Below, in pieces: positions 8,959 through 17,786 of a stretch of DNA of 64,000 nt (position 1 is its first letter; each line of letters begins with the position of its first letter). Where the stretch lies: the NCBI RefSeq assembly GCF_024749165.1, contig NZ_CP087190.1, positions 186,001 to 250,000 of the forward strand, given 5' to 3'. The notes beneath the pieces are model-generated. The model saw only the letters and a list, made by a program, of their open reading frames with translations. It searched no databases and was not told the DNA's origin. This DNA is from Pseudomonas sp. B21-023 (GTDB lineage: Bacteria > Pseudomonadota > Gammaproteobacteria > Pseudomonadales > Pseudomonadaceae). Both the position numbers and the translations under genes were made by a program.

Positions 8959-10401
8959 ATGCAGCTCAAAGACGCTCAGTTGTTCCGCCAGCAGGCCTTC
9001 ATCAATGGTGAATGGCTGGATGCGGACAGCGGTCAGACCATCAAGGTGACCAACCCGGCCACCGGCGAAGTGATCGGCAGCGTGCCGAAGATGGGCGCCG
9101 CCGAAACCCGCCGCGCCATCGAGGCCGCCGACAAGGCGCTGCCGGCCTGGCGCGCACTGACCGCCAAAGAGCGTGCCGGCAAGCTGCGCCGCTGGTTCGA
9201 GCTGATGATCGAGCACCAGGACGACCTGGCCCGCCTGATGACCACCGAGCAGGGCAAGCCACTGGCCGAAGCCAAGGGCGAAATCGCCTATGCCGCCTCG
9301 TTCATCGAATGGTTCGCCGAAGAAGCCAAGCGTGTCTACGGCGACGTCATCCCAGGCCACCAGCCGGACAAGCGCCTGATCGTCATCAAGCAGCCGATCG
9401 GCGTCACCGCCGCCATCACCCCGTGGAACTTCCCGGCCGCGATGATCACCCGCAAAGCCGGCCCGGCCCTGGCCGCCGGTTGCACCATGGTGCTCAAGCC
9501 CGCTTCGCAGACCCCGTACTCTGCCCTGGCCCTGGTCGAACTGGCCACCCGTGCCGGCATCCCGGCTGGCGTGCTGAGCGTGATCACCGGCAGCGCCGGC
9601 GAAGTCGGCTCCGAGCTGACCGGCAACTCCCTGGTGCGCAAGCTGTCCTTCACCGGCTCGACCGAAATTGGTCGCCAGTTGATGGAAGAGTGCGCCAAGG
9701 ACATCAAGAAAGTTTCCCTGGAGCTGGGCGGCAACGCGCCGTTCATCGTGTTCGACGACGCCGACCTGGACAAGGCGGTCGAGGGCGCGATCATCTCCAA
9801 GTACCGCAACAACGGTCAGACCTGCGTCTGCGCCAACCGTATCTACGTGCAGGACGGCGTCTACGATGCGTTCGCCGAGAAGCTGAAAGCCGCCGTGGCC
9901 AAGCTGAAGATCGGCAACGGCCTGGAAGAAGGCACCACCACTGGCCCGCTGATCGACGGCAAGGCTGTCGCCAAGGTCCAGGAGCACATCGAGGACGCCG
10001 TCGCCAAGGGCGCCAAGGTGCTGTCCGGTGGCAAGCTCATCGAAGGCAACTTCTTCGAGCCGACCATCCTGGTCGACGTGCCGAAAACCGCCGCTGTCGC
10101 CAAGGAAGAGACCTTCGGCCCGCTGGCGCCGCTGTTCCGCTTCAAGGACGAGGCCGAAGTCATCGCCATGTCCAACGACACCGAGTTCGGCCTGGCCTCG
10201 TACTTCTACGCCCGTGACATGAGTCGCGTGTTCCGCGTCGCCGAGGCCCTGGAGTACGGCATGGTCGGCATCAACACCGGCCTGATCTCCAACGAAGTCG
10301 CGCCGTTTGGCGGCATCAAGGCGTCGGGCCTGGGCCGCGAAGGTTCCAAGTACGGCATCGAGGACTACCTCGAGATCAAATACCTGTGCATCAGCGTCTG
10401 A
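8959..10401 (+). CDS. gabD: NADP-dependent succinate-semialdehyde dehydrogenase
   Basis: 480 aa aldehyde dehydrogenase that oxidises succinate semialdehyde to succinate, the last step of GABA degradation. The catalytic general base E255 is in 'LELGGN' and the nucleophile C289 is in 'GQTCVCAN'. The cofactor-binding 'ITPWNFP' and the glycine motif 'FTGSTEIG' are present. Length and sequence are typical of the GabD class. It lies upstream of gabT in the same direction, separated by 183 bp that contain a hairpin followed by T's, so the two genes are not obligatorily cotranscribed. The polyamine genes at 55-64 kb feed the same pathway. Confidence 0.95.
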   Translation: MQLKDAQLFRQQAFINGEWLDADSGQTIKVTNPATGEVIGSVPKMGAAETRRAIEAADKALPAWRALTAKERAGKLRRWFELMIEHQDDLARLMTTEQGKPLAEAKGEIAYAASFIEWFAEEAKRVYGDVIPGHQPDKRLIVIKQPIGVTAAITPWNFPAAMITRKAGPALAAGCTMVLKPASQTPYSALALVELATRAGIPAGVLSVITGSAGEVGSELTGNSLVRKLSFTGSTEIGRQLMEECAKDIKKVSLELGGNAPFIVFDDADLDKAVEGAIISKYRNNGQTCVCANRIYVQDGVYDAFAEKLKAAVAKLKIGNGLEEGTTTGPLIDGKAVAKVQEHIEDAVAKGAKVLSGGKLIEGNFFEPTILVDVPKTAAVAKEETFGPLAPLFRFKDEAEVIAMSNDTEFGLASYFYARDMSRVFRVAEALEYGMVGINTGLISNEVAPFGGIKASGLGREGSKYGIEDYLEIKYLCISV

Positions 10402-10426
10402 TCGCCAGGTAAACGCTTTTACCTCT

Positions 10427-10465
10427 GCCAGCGGGGCGCGAGAGCGACGTCTCGCTGGCCTTTTT
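10427..10465 (+). terminator. Terminator between gabD and gabT
   Basis: Outer stem GCCAGCG (10427-10433) and CGCTGGC (10453-10459), with further pairing inside the loop, followed directly by CTTTTT. It looks like a rho-independent terminator or attenuator, so gabT probably also has its own promoter within 10466-10584. Confidence 0.7.
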
Positions 10466-10584
10466 GACATAGCGGTACCCGGTAGCCAGGGCATGTGTGA
10501 CAGTCGATCAACGAATACTGTGCACGCCTGCGTCCAGCCACCCCCGAATAAAAGCGCCGCAGAACCGGCGCAATTGAGGGCACT

Positions 10585-11862
10585 ATGAGCAAGACCAACG
10601 AATCCCTGATGCAACGTCGTGTCGCCGCCGTCCCACGTGGCGTTGGCCAGATCCACCCGATCTTCGTCGATACCGCGAAGAACTCGACGGTGATCGACGT
10701 TGAAGGCCGCGAACTGATCGACTTCGCCGGCGGCATCGCTGTACTGAACACCGGCCACCTGCACCCGAAAGTGGTCGCGGCCGTGCAAGAGCAGCTGACC
10801 AAGGTCAGCCACACCTGCTTCCAGGTGCTGGCCTACGAGCCGTACGTCGAGCTGTGCGAAAAGATCAACAAGCTGGTGCCTGGCAACTTCGACAAGAAGA
10901 CCCTGCTGGTCACCACCGGCTCCGAAGCCGTTGAAAACGCCGTGAAGATCGCCCGTGCCGCCACCGGCCGTGCTGGCGTGATCGCCTTCACCGGCGGCTA
11001 TCATGGCCGCACCATGATGACCCTGGGCCTGACCGGCAAGGTCGTGCCGTACTCCGCCGGCATGGGCCTGATGCCAGGCGGCATCTTCCGCGCCCTGTTC
11101 CCGAGCGAGCTTCACGGTGTCAGCGTTGACGACGCCATCGCTTCGGTCGAGCGCATCTTCAAGAACGACGCCGAGCCGCGTGATATCGCCGCGATCATCC
11201 TCGAGCCGGTACAAGGCGAAGGCGGCTTCCTGCCTGCGCCGAAAGAGCTGATGCAGCGCCTGCGTGCCCTGTGCGACCAGCACGGCATCCTGCTGATCGC
11301 CGACGAAGTGCAGACCGGCGCCGGCCGTACCGGTACCTTCTTCGCCATGGAGCAGATGGGCGTCGCGCCTGACCTGACCACCTTCGCCAAGTCGATCGCC
11401 GGCGGCTTCCCGCTGGCCGGTGTGTGCGGCAAGGCCGAGTACATGGACGCCATCGCCCCGGGCGGCCTGGGCGGTACCTACGCCGGTTCGCCGATCGCTT
11501 GCGCCGCAGCCCTGGCGGTGATCGAAGTGTTCGAGGAAGAGAAACTGCTGGATCGCAGCAAGGCCGTTGGCGAACGCCTGACCACTGGCCTGCGTGAAAT
11601 CCAGAAGAAGCACCCGATCATCGGCGATGTCCGTGGTCTGGGCTCGATGATTGCCGTGGAAGTCTTCGAGAAAGGCACCCACACCCCGAACGCCGCCGCC
11701 GTTGCCCAGGTTGTCGCCAAGGCTCGTGACAAGGGCTTGATCCTGCTGTCCTGCGGCACCTACGGCAACGTCCTGCGTATCCTGGTACCGCTGACCGCCG
11801 AAGATGCCCTGCTGGATAAAGGCCTGGCGATCATCGAAGAGTGTTTCGCCGAACTGGCCTGA
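10585..11862 (+). CDS. gabT: 4-aminobutyrate aminotransferase
   Basis: 425 aa class III PLP aminotransferase that converts GABA plus 2-oxoglutarate to succinate semialdehyde plus glutamate. The PLP lysine is K269 in 'FAKSIAGGFPLAG'. The preceding aspartate motif is 'LLIADEVQTGAGRTG', and the cofactor phosphate-binding region 'TTGSEAVENAVK' is near residue 112. Length is standard. It follows gabD and is followed by a strong terminator. It handles GABA made from putrescine by the pathway encoded near the end of the window. Confidence 0.95.
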   Translation: MSKTNESLMQRRVAAVPRGVGQIHPIFVDTAKNSTVIDVEGRELIDFAGGIAVLNTGHLHPKVVAAVQEQLTKVSHTCFQVLAYEPYVELCEKINKLVPGNFDKKTLLVTTGSEAVENAVKIARAATGRAGVIAFTGGYHGRTMMTLGLTGKVVPYSAGMGLMPGGIFRALFPSELHGVSVDDAIASVERIFKNDAEPRDIAAIILEPVQGEGGFLPAPKELMQRLRALCDQHGILLIADEVQTGAGRTGTFFAMEQMGVAPDLTTFAKSIAGGFPLAGVCGKAEYMDAIAPGGLGGTYAGSPIACAAALAVIEVFEEEKLLDRSKAVGERLTTGLREIQKKHPIIGDVRGLGSMIAVEVFEKGTHTPNAAAVAQVVAKARDKGLILLSCGTYGNVLRILVPLTAEDALLDKGLAIIEECFAELA

Positions 11863-11881
11863 AATATGTGACACGTTTCAG

Positions 11882-11909
11882 AAAAAAACCCGCCTCGGCG
11901 GGTTTTTTT
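11882..11909. terminator. Rho-independent terminator after gabT
   Basis: GC stem CCCGCC / GGCGGG with a 2-base loop, extended by seven A's on the left and seven T's on the right. It can work in both directions and is one of the clearest terminators in the window. Confidence 0.93.
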
Positions 11910-11997
11910 ATGCCGTTCGCCGGCTTCAGGCGCTAAGGTTGTAGGAGGATTCCGTGGAAGCTGCGATGGATCGCGCGTCATTTCTGGAGACTCGCTC

Positions 11998-13323
11998 ATG
12001 AGCGCTGCCGACCCCGTTGCCCCTTGTGTCTTGATCGCCGAGGGTGACCCTTGGGTACGCGACATGCTCAGCGAAATGCTGCTCAGTGTGCGCTGTGACG
12101 CCCGCCTGCAGGTCTGTGCCGATGGCTCCCAGGCCCTGAGCGCGCTGGCGGCCAAGCCTGACCTGATCATCGCCGCCCGTGAGCTTTCCGGCCTCGATGG
12201 CCTGGACCTGCTGCGCAAGGTGCGCGCCAGGGGCGACAAGCCCGGCCTGCCGTTCATCCTGATGAGCAACCGCACCGACAGCGCCAGTGTGCGCGAGGCG
12301 CTGCCGTTGCACCCCACCGCCTACCTGAGCAAGCCGCTCGACCTGGAAAACCTGCGCAAGCGTCTGGAAAACCTGCTGCTGGAGGTGGGCGAGCAGATCG
12401 CCTGCCCGGTGCCACCGCTGCAGCCCGGTGTGCAACTGCCGGCCTACCTCGAGCAACGCCGCGCCACTGCCGATGGCGGCCCACTGTTCGCCGATGTGCA
12501 GGTGGCGGTCAAGCGCGCCCTCAACCCAAATGGCTTGAACCTCAAGGTGCTCGAGGAAGAGGTACGCAACGACCCGCAGATTACCGGCGTGCTCATCGCT
12601 GCCGCCAACAGCGCCGCGCTGCATCGCGAAGCGCCGGTGCAGACCTTGCTGCAGGCGCTGAACAAGCTTGGCAGCACCCAGAGCATGAACCTGATCCTCG
12701 GGCTCACGCTCAAGCGCAGCGCGCGGTTGAGCGACCCCTTGTTGGCGCGGCATGCCGCGCACTACTGGAATCTGTCGCTGCATGCCGCCGACTACGCACG
12801 CACCTTGGCGCGCACCCTCGAAGTGGACGAAGGGCGCTGTTACTGCGCGGGTTTGTTGCATTGCCTGGGCGACCTGGCGGTGCTGCGCACCTTGCAGGAG
12901 TGGCGACTGGCCGGTGGCGAGTTGGACGATGACCAGGTGGAGCTATCGCTCAACGACTTCGGCGCCCCGTTCGGCTCGGCACTGCGCACCCGCTGGCGCT
13001 TGCCGCTCGACCTGCGTGAGCTGATCGCCGCGGTGTATCAGCTCGGTGGCGGCGTCTACTCCCGGGAGATCCTGGCGATGAACCTGGCAGGGCAACTGTC
13101 GCGACTCAGGCCCAGTGAGGGGCTGGAGAAGATCGCTAGCAGCAAGACGGCGCGCTTGCTCAAGCTGGGGTTGCCGGAGTTGTCGCGGCTGCGCAAGGTG
13201 GACCCGGAGGCGCTGGCACGGGAGGCGGCCGAGGGGCAGGAGGAGCAGGCTGCGCAGAGCGAGGCAGCGGTCGTTTCCAGCGCCTGCGCAGCTGAGGACG
13301 ATGGAGAAGAGAAGCAGCCTTAG
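11998..13323 (+). CDS. Degenerate receiver (pseudo-REC) plus HDOD-domain signalling protein
   Basis: 441 aa cytoplasmic protein. Residues 10-130 resemble a response-regulator receiver, including the conserved lysine ('YLSKPL') and serine ('ILMSN'). However, the phosphoacceptor aspartate is replaced: the usual PDLxLLD pattern reads 'PDLIIAA' (A60). The N-terminal acidic pair is reduced to E-G ('IAEGDP'). Residues about 150-350 form an HDOD domain, including 'DPQITGVLIAAANSAA' and an HD-like core 'YCAGLLHCLGDLA'. The last 35 residues are acidic and low-complexity. It is followed by a convergent diguanylate cyclase gene. Exact function is unknown; phosphorylation-independent signalling is inferred. 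Confidence 0.8.
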   Translation: MSAADPVAPCVLIAEGDPWVRDMLSEMLLSVRCDARLQVCADGSQALSALAAKPDLIIAARELSGLDGLDLLRKVRARGDKPGLPFILMSNRTDSASVREALPLHPTAYLSKPLDLENLRKRLENLLLEVGEQIACPVPPLQPGVQLPAYLEQRRATADGGPLFADVQVAVKRALNPNGLNLKVLEEEVRNDPQITGVLIAAANSAALHREAPVQTLLQALNKLGSTQSMNLILGLTLKRSARLSDPLLARHAAHYWNLSLHAADYARTLARTLEVDEGRCYCAGLLHCLGDLAVLRTLQEWRLAGGELDDDQVELSLNDFGAPFGSALRTRWRLPLDLRELIAAVYQLGGGVYSREILAMNLAGQLSRLRPSEGLEKIASSKTARLLKLGLPELSRLRKVDPEALAREAAEGQEEQAAQSEAAVVSSACAAEDDGEEKQP

Positions 13324-13365
13324 TAGGCTGGAAAACCAGCGTTCAGTGGGTCTTCCAGGCTCCCC

Positions 13366-14355
13366 TCAGCCGCGAACGATCTGGTTCTTGCCCTGACGCT
13401 TGGCCCTGTACATCGCCGCATCGGCCCGAGCGAACAGGCTGTCCAGCGTTTCGTCTTCATCAATCAGCCCGGTCAGCCCCTGGCTCACCGTGACGCCATA
13501 GGTCTGCTCACCATGGCTGAAACTCAACCGCTGGATTTCCCGCTGCAGCCGCTCGGCGATCTGTTCGGCTACCTGAGCGGTGCAGCCTGGGAACACGGCG
13601 GCAAACTCTTCGCCGCCAATGCGCCCGAACTGATCGCCACGCCGTAGCACGGCCTTGCCACTGTCGGCGATGCGCTGCAGCACCTGGTCGCCTTCCTGGT
13701 GACCATAGCTGTCGTTGATGTGCTTGAAGTCGTCGATGTCCAACAGCAGGAAGGCCATCGGCGTGCCGTCCTCGCGGGCGCTGTCGAAGGCCTGCTGGGC
13801 GCACTCGAAGAAATGCCTGCGGTTGCTGCTCTGGGTGAGCACGTCGGTGGTGGCCAGACGCTGCAACTCACCTTCGAGCTGTTTTTTCTCGGTGATGTCC
13901 TCGGCGATGCCGACGATGATCACCCGCTGGTCGCCTTCACGCTGCTGGTTGATATAGCACTTGTCGCTGAGCCAGCGCACCTCGCCGGCGGCGTTGAGGA
14001 TGCGGTACTCGCGGTCCTCGACGGTGCCCTTGACCAGCACCTGGGCCAGGCTGCGCTCGGCGTACTCCAGGTCGTCCGGGTAGATGGCGTCGCGCCATTC
14101 GTTGTAGTCGGCCAACACCAGGCTGGCCGGGCGGCCGAAGATGCGTTCGTAGGCGGGGCTGACGTAGAGCACCTGGCGGGTTTCCCAGTCGAAGGCCCAG
14201 AGCACTGCGTTGACGCTGTCGAGCAGCGAGCTGTACAGCTGCTCGCGTTCGCTCAGGCGGGCCACTTCGCCTTGAGCGTGCAACAGGGCGAGCAGGGTTT
14301 GAGCAGCTTCGGGGCGCGGGGTGCCGGTAGAGGTGGGTGGGAGATCTTTGGCCAT
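13366..14355 (-). CDS. PAS domain diguanylate cyclase
   Basis: 329 aa from the ATG at 14355; a longer GTG reading from 14463 lacks a ribosome site. The N-terminal 50 residues are a coiled linker. A PAS domain with PAC extension follows ('LLDSVNAVLWAFDWETRQVLYVSPAYERIFG', here in pieces of under 20 residues: 'SVNAVLWAFDWE', 'YVSPAYERIFG'). The C-terminal GGDEF domain carries an intact GGEEF active site ('RIGGEEFAAVF') and substrate motif 'LLLDIDDFKHINDSYGH' in the usual place. It should make c-di-GMP in response to a PAS-sensed signal. No membrane segment is visible. It is convergent with the HDOD gene. A canonical RxxD inhibitory site five residues before GGEEF is not evident. Confidence 0.88.
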   Translation of the reverse strand: MAKDLPPTSTGTPRPEAAQTLLALLHAQGEVARLSEREQLYSSLLDSVNAVLWAFDWETRQVLYVSPAYERIFGRPASLVLADYNEWRDAIYPDDLEYAERSLAQVLVKGTVEDREYRILNAAGEVRWLSDKCYINQQREGDQRVIIVGIAEDITEKKQLEGELQRLATTDVLTQSSNRRHFFECAQQAFDSAREDGTPMAFLLLDIDDFKHINDSYGHQEGDQVLQRIADSGKAVLRRGDQFGRIGGEEFAAVFPGCTAQVAEQIAERLQREIQRLSFSHGEQTYGVTVSQGLTGLIDEDETLDSLFARADAAMYRAKRQGKNQIVRG

Positions 14356-14458
14356 GAGCACGGAACGGTTCTCGACGATGGGCGTGCGGCCACGGTCCGG
14401 CCCGCCACGCGGGCGATATGCCGGATTTGAGTCGATTGCAGGGGGGGAAGTTCCGGTC

Positions 14459-14483
14459 GGCACGCCCCATTGCGGGGCATGCC
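14459..14483. terminator. Hairpin downstream of desA
   Basis: Imperfect palindrome around GCCCC-ATTGC-GGGGC with outer GGCA/TGCC pairs, located 13 bp after the desA stop codon on the minus strand. It has no T-tract; terminator function is likely but not certain. Confidence 0.5.
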
Positions 14484-14495
14484 GATCAACGGTGC

Positions 14496-15680
14496 TCAGG
14501 CGCCGTTGGGGCGCAGCGAGTAGGTCTTGAGCTGGGCGGCGAAGTCACGCAGCGACTGAATACCACTGGCCTCGGCCTCGTGTACCCAGTCCTTCATGGC
14601 GGCGAGCATGTCGTGGCCGTTGGCGCTGGTGCGCGCCCAGATCTGCTGTAGCGCCAGGCGCTTTTCGTAGATGGTCTTGAGAGCCTGGCTGTGGGCCAGC
14701 AGCGACTCGATGCGCGCGTGGTGGCGATCCTGCAGCAGGCTGGTTTCCCGCGAGAGCAGACGCTTGGCGCGGCGGAAGCGGTGGCGTACCGAGGTGTCGA
14801 CCTTGTCCAGCTCCTGCTTGACCAGCGGGCCGATCACCAGCTTGCGGTACTGGGCCATGATCTGGAAGCGGTTGTTGAGGATGGCCATGGCAGTGTCCAT
14901 GTCCAGCGACGCCTTGCCTTCCACCCGATGGGCGATGGGCGCCACCCGTTGCACCTTGGCCAGGCGCAGCAGGCTCAGCAGGCGGATCCACATCCAGCCC
15001 ATGTCGAACTCCCAGCGGCGTACCGAAAGCTTCGCCGAGTTGGGGTAGGTGTGATGGTTGTTGTGCAGCTCCTCGCCGCCAATGATGATGCCCCACGGCA
15101 CCAGGTTGGTGGCGGCGTCGCGGCATTCGAAGTTGCGATAGCCCACGGCATGGCCCAGACCGTTGACCACACCGGCGGCCCAGAACGGGATCCACATCAT
15201 CTGGATCGCCCAGATGGTGATGCCGATGGTGCCGAACAGCAGCAGGTCGAGTACCGCCATCAGGGCGATGCCGCCGAGCTTGTAGCGGGTGTAGAGGTTG
15301 CGCTCGATCCAGTCGTCCGGGCAGTTCTTGCCGTAGATGCGCAGCGTTTCCTCGTTTTTCGCCTCTTCCCGGTACAGCTCGGCGCCCTTGCGCAGCACGG
15401 TGCCCAGGCCCTTGTGCACCGGGCTGTGCGGGTCGTCGGGGGTTTCGCACTTGGCGTGGTGCTTGCGGTGGATGGCGGTCCACTCGCGGGTGTTCTGCGC
15501 CGTGGTGAGCCACAGCCAGAAACGGAAGAAATGCTTGAGGCCCGCGTTCAGCTCCAGGGCGCGGTGGGCCGAGTAGCGGTGCAGGTAGATGGTGACGCTG
15601 ACGATGGTCACATGGGTCATCAGCAGGGTGACGGCGACCAGTTGCCAGGCCGACAAGTCGAGCAGACCGTAATACCACAT
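14496..15680 (-). CDS. desA: Membrane fatty-acid (delta-9) desaturase DesA
   Basis: 394 aa integral-membrane di-iron desaturase that introduces a cis double bond into membrane acyl chains. The three histidine boxes are complete: HRYSAH (34-39), HRKHH (71-75) and HNNHH (206-210). Hydrophobic segments at about 8-30, 50-62 and 135-175 match the family. A C-terminal extension of roughly 130 residues is helical and charged, as in P. aeruginosa DesA (PA0286). It is divergent from a GGDEF/EAL gene, the same neighbour pair as PA0286/PA0285. The alternative of an acyl-CoA desaturase (DesB-like) is less likely given the adjacent gene. Confidence 0.88.
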   Translation of the reverse strand: MWYYGLLDLSAWQLVAVTLLMTHVTIVSVTIYLHRYSAHRALELNAGLKHFFRFWLWLTTAQNTREWTAIHRKHHAKCETPDDPHSPVHKGLGTVLRKGAELYREEAKNEETLRIYGKNCPDDWIERNLYTRYKLGGIALMAVLDLLLFGTIGITIWAIQMMWIPFWAAGVVNGLGHAVGYRNFECRDAATNLVPWGIIIGGEELHNNHHTYPNSAKLSVRRWEFDMGWMWIRLLSLLRLAKVQRVAPIAHRVEGKASLDMDTAMAILNNRFQIMAQYRKLVIGPLVKQELDKVDTSVRHRFRRAKRLLSRETSLLQDRHHARIESLLAHSQALKTIYEKRLALQQIWARTSANGHDMLAAMKDWVHEAEASGIQSLRDFAAQLKTYSLRPNGA

Positions 15681-15830
15681 AACGGGAAATACCCTCGGAA
15701 AACAGGCGGAACAACGCAGGCATTATCCTTTGGCGGGGAAATAAAACCAGTCGCGCTTTTGGATAGGAAGTCACAGGGTGTTTCAGCCCCTATAATGCCC
15801 CTTCTTTTTTCATGGGCTCATTCACCCGAC

Positions 15831-17726
15831 ATGTCTGTTTCCGTTCGCGACGCCTTGCGCATGGCCGGGCTCTACGTGTTGCTTTCGATTCTCTGGCTGG
15901 TGCTGTCCGAGCTGGTCTTGCACGGCATGACCGAGGATCCGTTGGCCCTTGCCGTGGGGCGGCAGATCAATGTCGTGCTCTGGGTCTTGCTCAGTGCCGC
16001 GCTGATCTTCGTTTCACGTGCGCGCCTGCTCAACTTCATTGGTATCGGCGCGCGCCTGCGCAGCGATGACCGCGAGCGCCTGCGCATGGCTGCGGCGGTG
16101 TTCGACAGCACCCTGGAAGGGGTGCTGGTGACCGATCGCAACGGCCTGATCGTGCACGTCAACCGGGCATTCATGCGCATTACCGGCTACCAGCAGGAAG
16201 AAGTCATCGGCCAACGTCCGAGCAAGTTCAAGTCAGGGCGGCATGGAGCGCCGTTCTACCAGCAGATCTATGCCGCGCTGGCGGAGCAGGGCGAATGGAG
16301 CGGGGAAATCTGGAATCGCCGTAAAAGCGGGGAAATCTACCCGCAATGGCAGACGATCTGCGCCATTCGTGACGACAGTGGTGAGCTTAGCCATTACGTC
16401 GCAGTGTTCAGCGACATCAGCGTGATCAAGCACACCGAACAGGAGCTGGCCTATCTCGTTCACCACGACCCGCTGACCGGTCTGCCCAACCGCCTGCTGT
16501 TCAATGATCGCGCCATGCAGGCGATGGCCGCGGCGCAGGCCAACAAGCGCGGCTGCGCCTTGCTGCTGCTCGACCTCGATCACTTCCAGAGCATCAACGA
16601 CGGCCTCGGCCACACCATTGGCGACCAACTGCTCAAGCTGGTCGGCGAACGTCTGCGCGAGGTGCTGGGCAACGGTGTGACCCTGGCGCGCCTGGGGGGA
16701 GACGAGTTCGGCGTGCTGGCCGAGAGCTGTCAGCAGGTCGGCCAGGCAGGCAAGTTGGCGCAATCGATCATCGAGCGCTTGAAAGAACCGTTCTGTTTCG
16801 AGGGCAACCGCCTGTTCATCAGTGCCAGCATCGGCATCAGCCTGTTCCCCAACGATGCACTGAGCGCCGAGCAGCTGCTGCGCAACGCCGATTCGGCGCT
16901 GTTCAAGGCCAAGAGCAATGGCCGCGCCTGCTACGCGCTGTACACCGAGGAGCTTACCGCCCATGCCCAGCAGCGGGTCGAGACCGCCGGCGAGTTGCGC
17001 CGGGCGCTCGAACAGCAGGAACTGCGGGTGTTCTTCCAGCCGGTGCACGACCTGTTCACCGCCCGGATGATCGGCGTCGAGGCGCTGGTGCGCTGGCAGC
17101 ATCCCGTGCGTGGCCTGGTTCCCCCCGGGGAGTTCATCCCCATCGCCGAGCGTACCGGGCTGATTGCCGAAATCGACGCCTGGGTGCTGCACCAAGCGTG
17201 TCGGCAGATGGTGCAGTGGCAGGCCGAAGGGCGGCAGCTGGCATTCGTGGCGGTGAACATCTCCAGTCGCCTGTTCAGCCAGCGTGACCTGTACCGCCAG
17301 GTGGCCGATGCGCTGCACGATACCGGGCTGGATCCGTCGCTGCTCGAGCTCGAAGTGACAGAGAGCGCGGTGATGGAAGACCCCGAGGTCGCCCTGGAAC
17401 AGCTGCATCGCCTGCGCGAGCTGGGCGTGACCTTGGCCATCGACGATTTCGGTACAGGTTATTCGTCATTGCTGCGGCTCAAACGCATGCCCGTGCAAAA
17501 GCTGAAGATCGACCAGGGCTTCGTGGCAGGCCTGCCCCATGATGAAGACGACATTGCCATCGTGCGGGTGATCATCGCCCTGGCGCGAAGCATGGGCATG
17601 CAGGTGCATGCCGAAGGGGTCGAGCAGGCCGAGCAGGCGCGGTTCCTGCTGGAGCAGCAGTGCCAGCTGGGGCAGGGGTACTGGTTCGGGCGGCCGGTGC
17701 CGGCGGCGGAGCTGCACTGGGGCTGA
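15831..17726 (+). CDS. Membrane PAS-GGDEF-EAL protein (c-di-GMP turnover), PA0285/PipA-like
   Basis: 631 aa. Two N-terminal membrane segments (about 10-30 and 45-65) are followed by a PAS domain, a GGDEF domain and an EAL domain. The cyclase site is intact (LGGDEF). The EAL domain retains 'EALVRW', 'LEVTES', 'DDFGTGYSS', 'KIDQGF' and 'AEGVE', so phosphodiesterase activity is expected, with GGDEF possibly regulatory. The start at 15831 is used because the reading frame stays open far upstream across the antisense of desA, which is not coding. Its place next to desA corresponds to PA0285 (PipA, a phosphodiesterase) in P. aeruginosa. It ends at a REP palindrome. Confidence 0.87.
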   Translation: MSVSVRDALRMAGLYVLLSILWLVLSELVLHGMTEDPLALAVGRQINVVLWVLLSAALIFVSRARLLNFIGIGARLRSDDRERLRMAAAVFDSTLEGVLVTDRNGLIVHVNRAFMRITGYQQEEVIGQRPSKFKSGRHGAPFYQQIYAALAEQGEWSGEIWNRRKSGEIYPQWQTICAIRDDSGELSHYVAVFSDISVIKHTEQELAYLVHHDPLTGLPNRLLFNDRAMQAMAAAQANKRGCALLLLDLDHFQSINDGLGHTIGDQLLKLVGERLREVLGNGVTLARLGGDEFGVLAESCQQVGQAGKLAQSIIERLKEPFCFEGNRLFISASIGISLFPNDALSAEQLLRNADSALFKAKSNGRACYALYTEELTAHAQQRVETAGELRRALEQQELRVFFQPVHDLFTARMIGVEALVRWQHPVRGLVPPGEFIPIAERTGLIAEIDAWVLHQACRQMVQWQAEGRQLAFVAVNISSRLFSQRDLYRQVADALHDTGLDPSLLELEVTESAVMEDPEVALEQLHRLRELGVTLAIDDFGTGYSSLLRLKRMPVQKLKIDQGFVAGLPHDEDDIAIVRVIIALARSMGMQVHAEGVEQAEQARFLLEQQCQLGQGYWFGRPVPAAELHWG

Positions 17727-17732
17727 CACCGT

Positions 17733-17782
17733 ATCGCGTGGTAAGCCCGCTCCCACTGGTTGGAGCGGGCTTGCCCCGCGAT
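17733..17782. repeat. REP-type palindrome
   Basis: Imperfect inverted repeat of the ATCGCGNGGNAAGCCCGCTC type, arms about 22 bp around a short loop. It lies between the convergent stops of the GGDEF/EAL gene and metI (4 bp from the latter) and may end both transcripts. Confidence 0.8.
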
Positions 17783-17786
17783 GGGC

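Noticed and set aside
8815..11874. 1019-codon antisense frame over gabD and gabT
   Set aside because: Long only because high-GC codon use leaves the opposite strand free of stops; gabD and gabT are well supported.
14691..15830. In-frame upstream extension of the GGDEF/EAL gene
   Set aside because: It is antisense to desA, which has all three histidine boxes; a proper start is at 15831.
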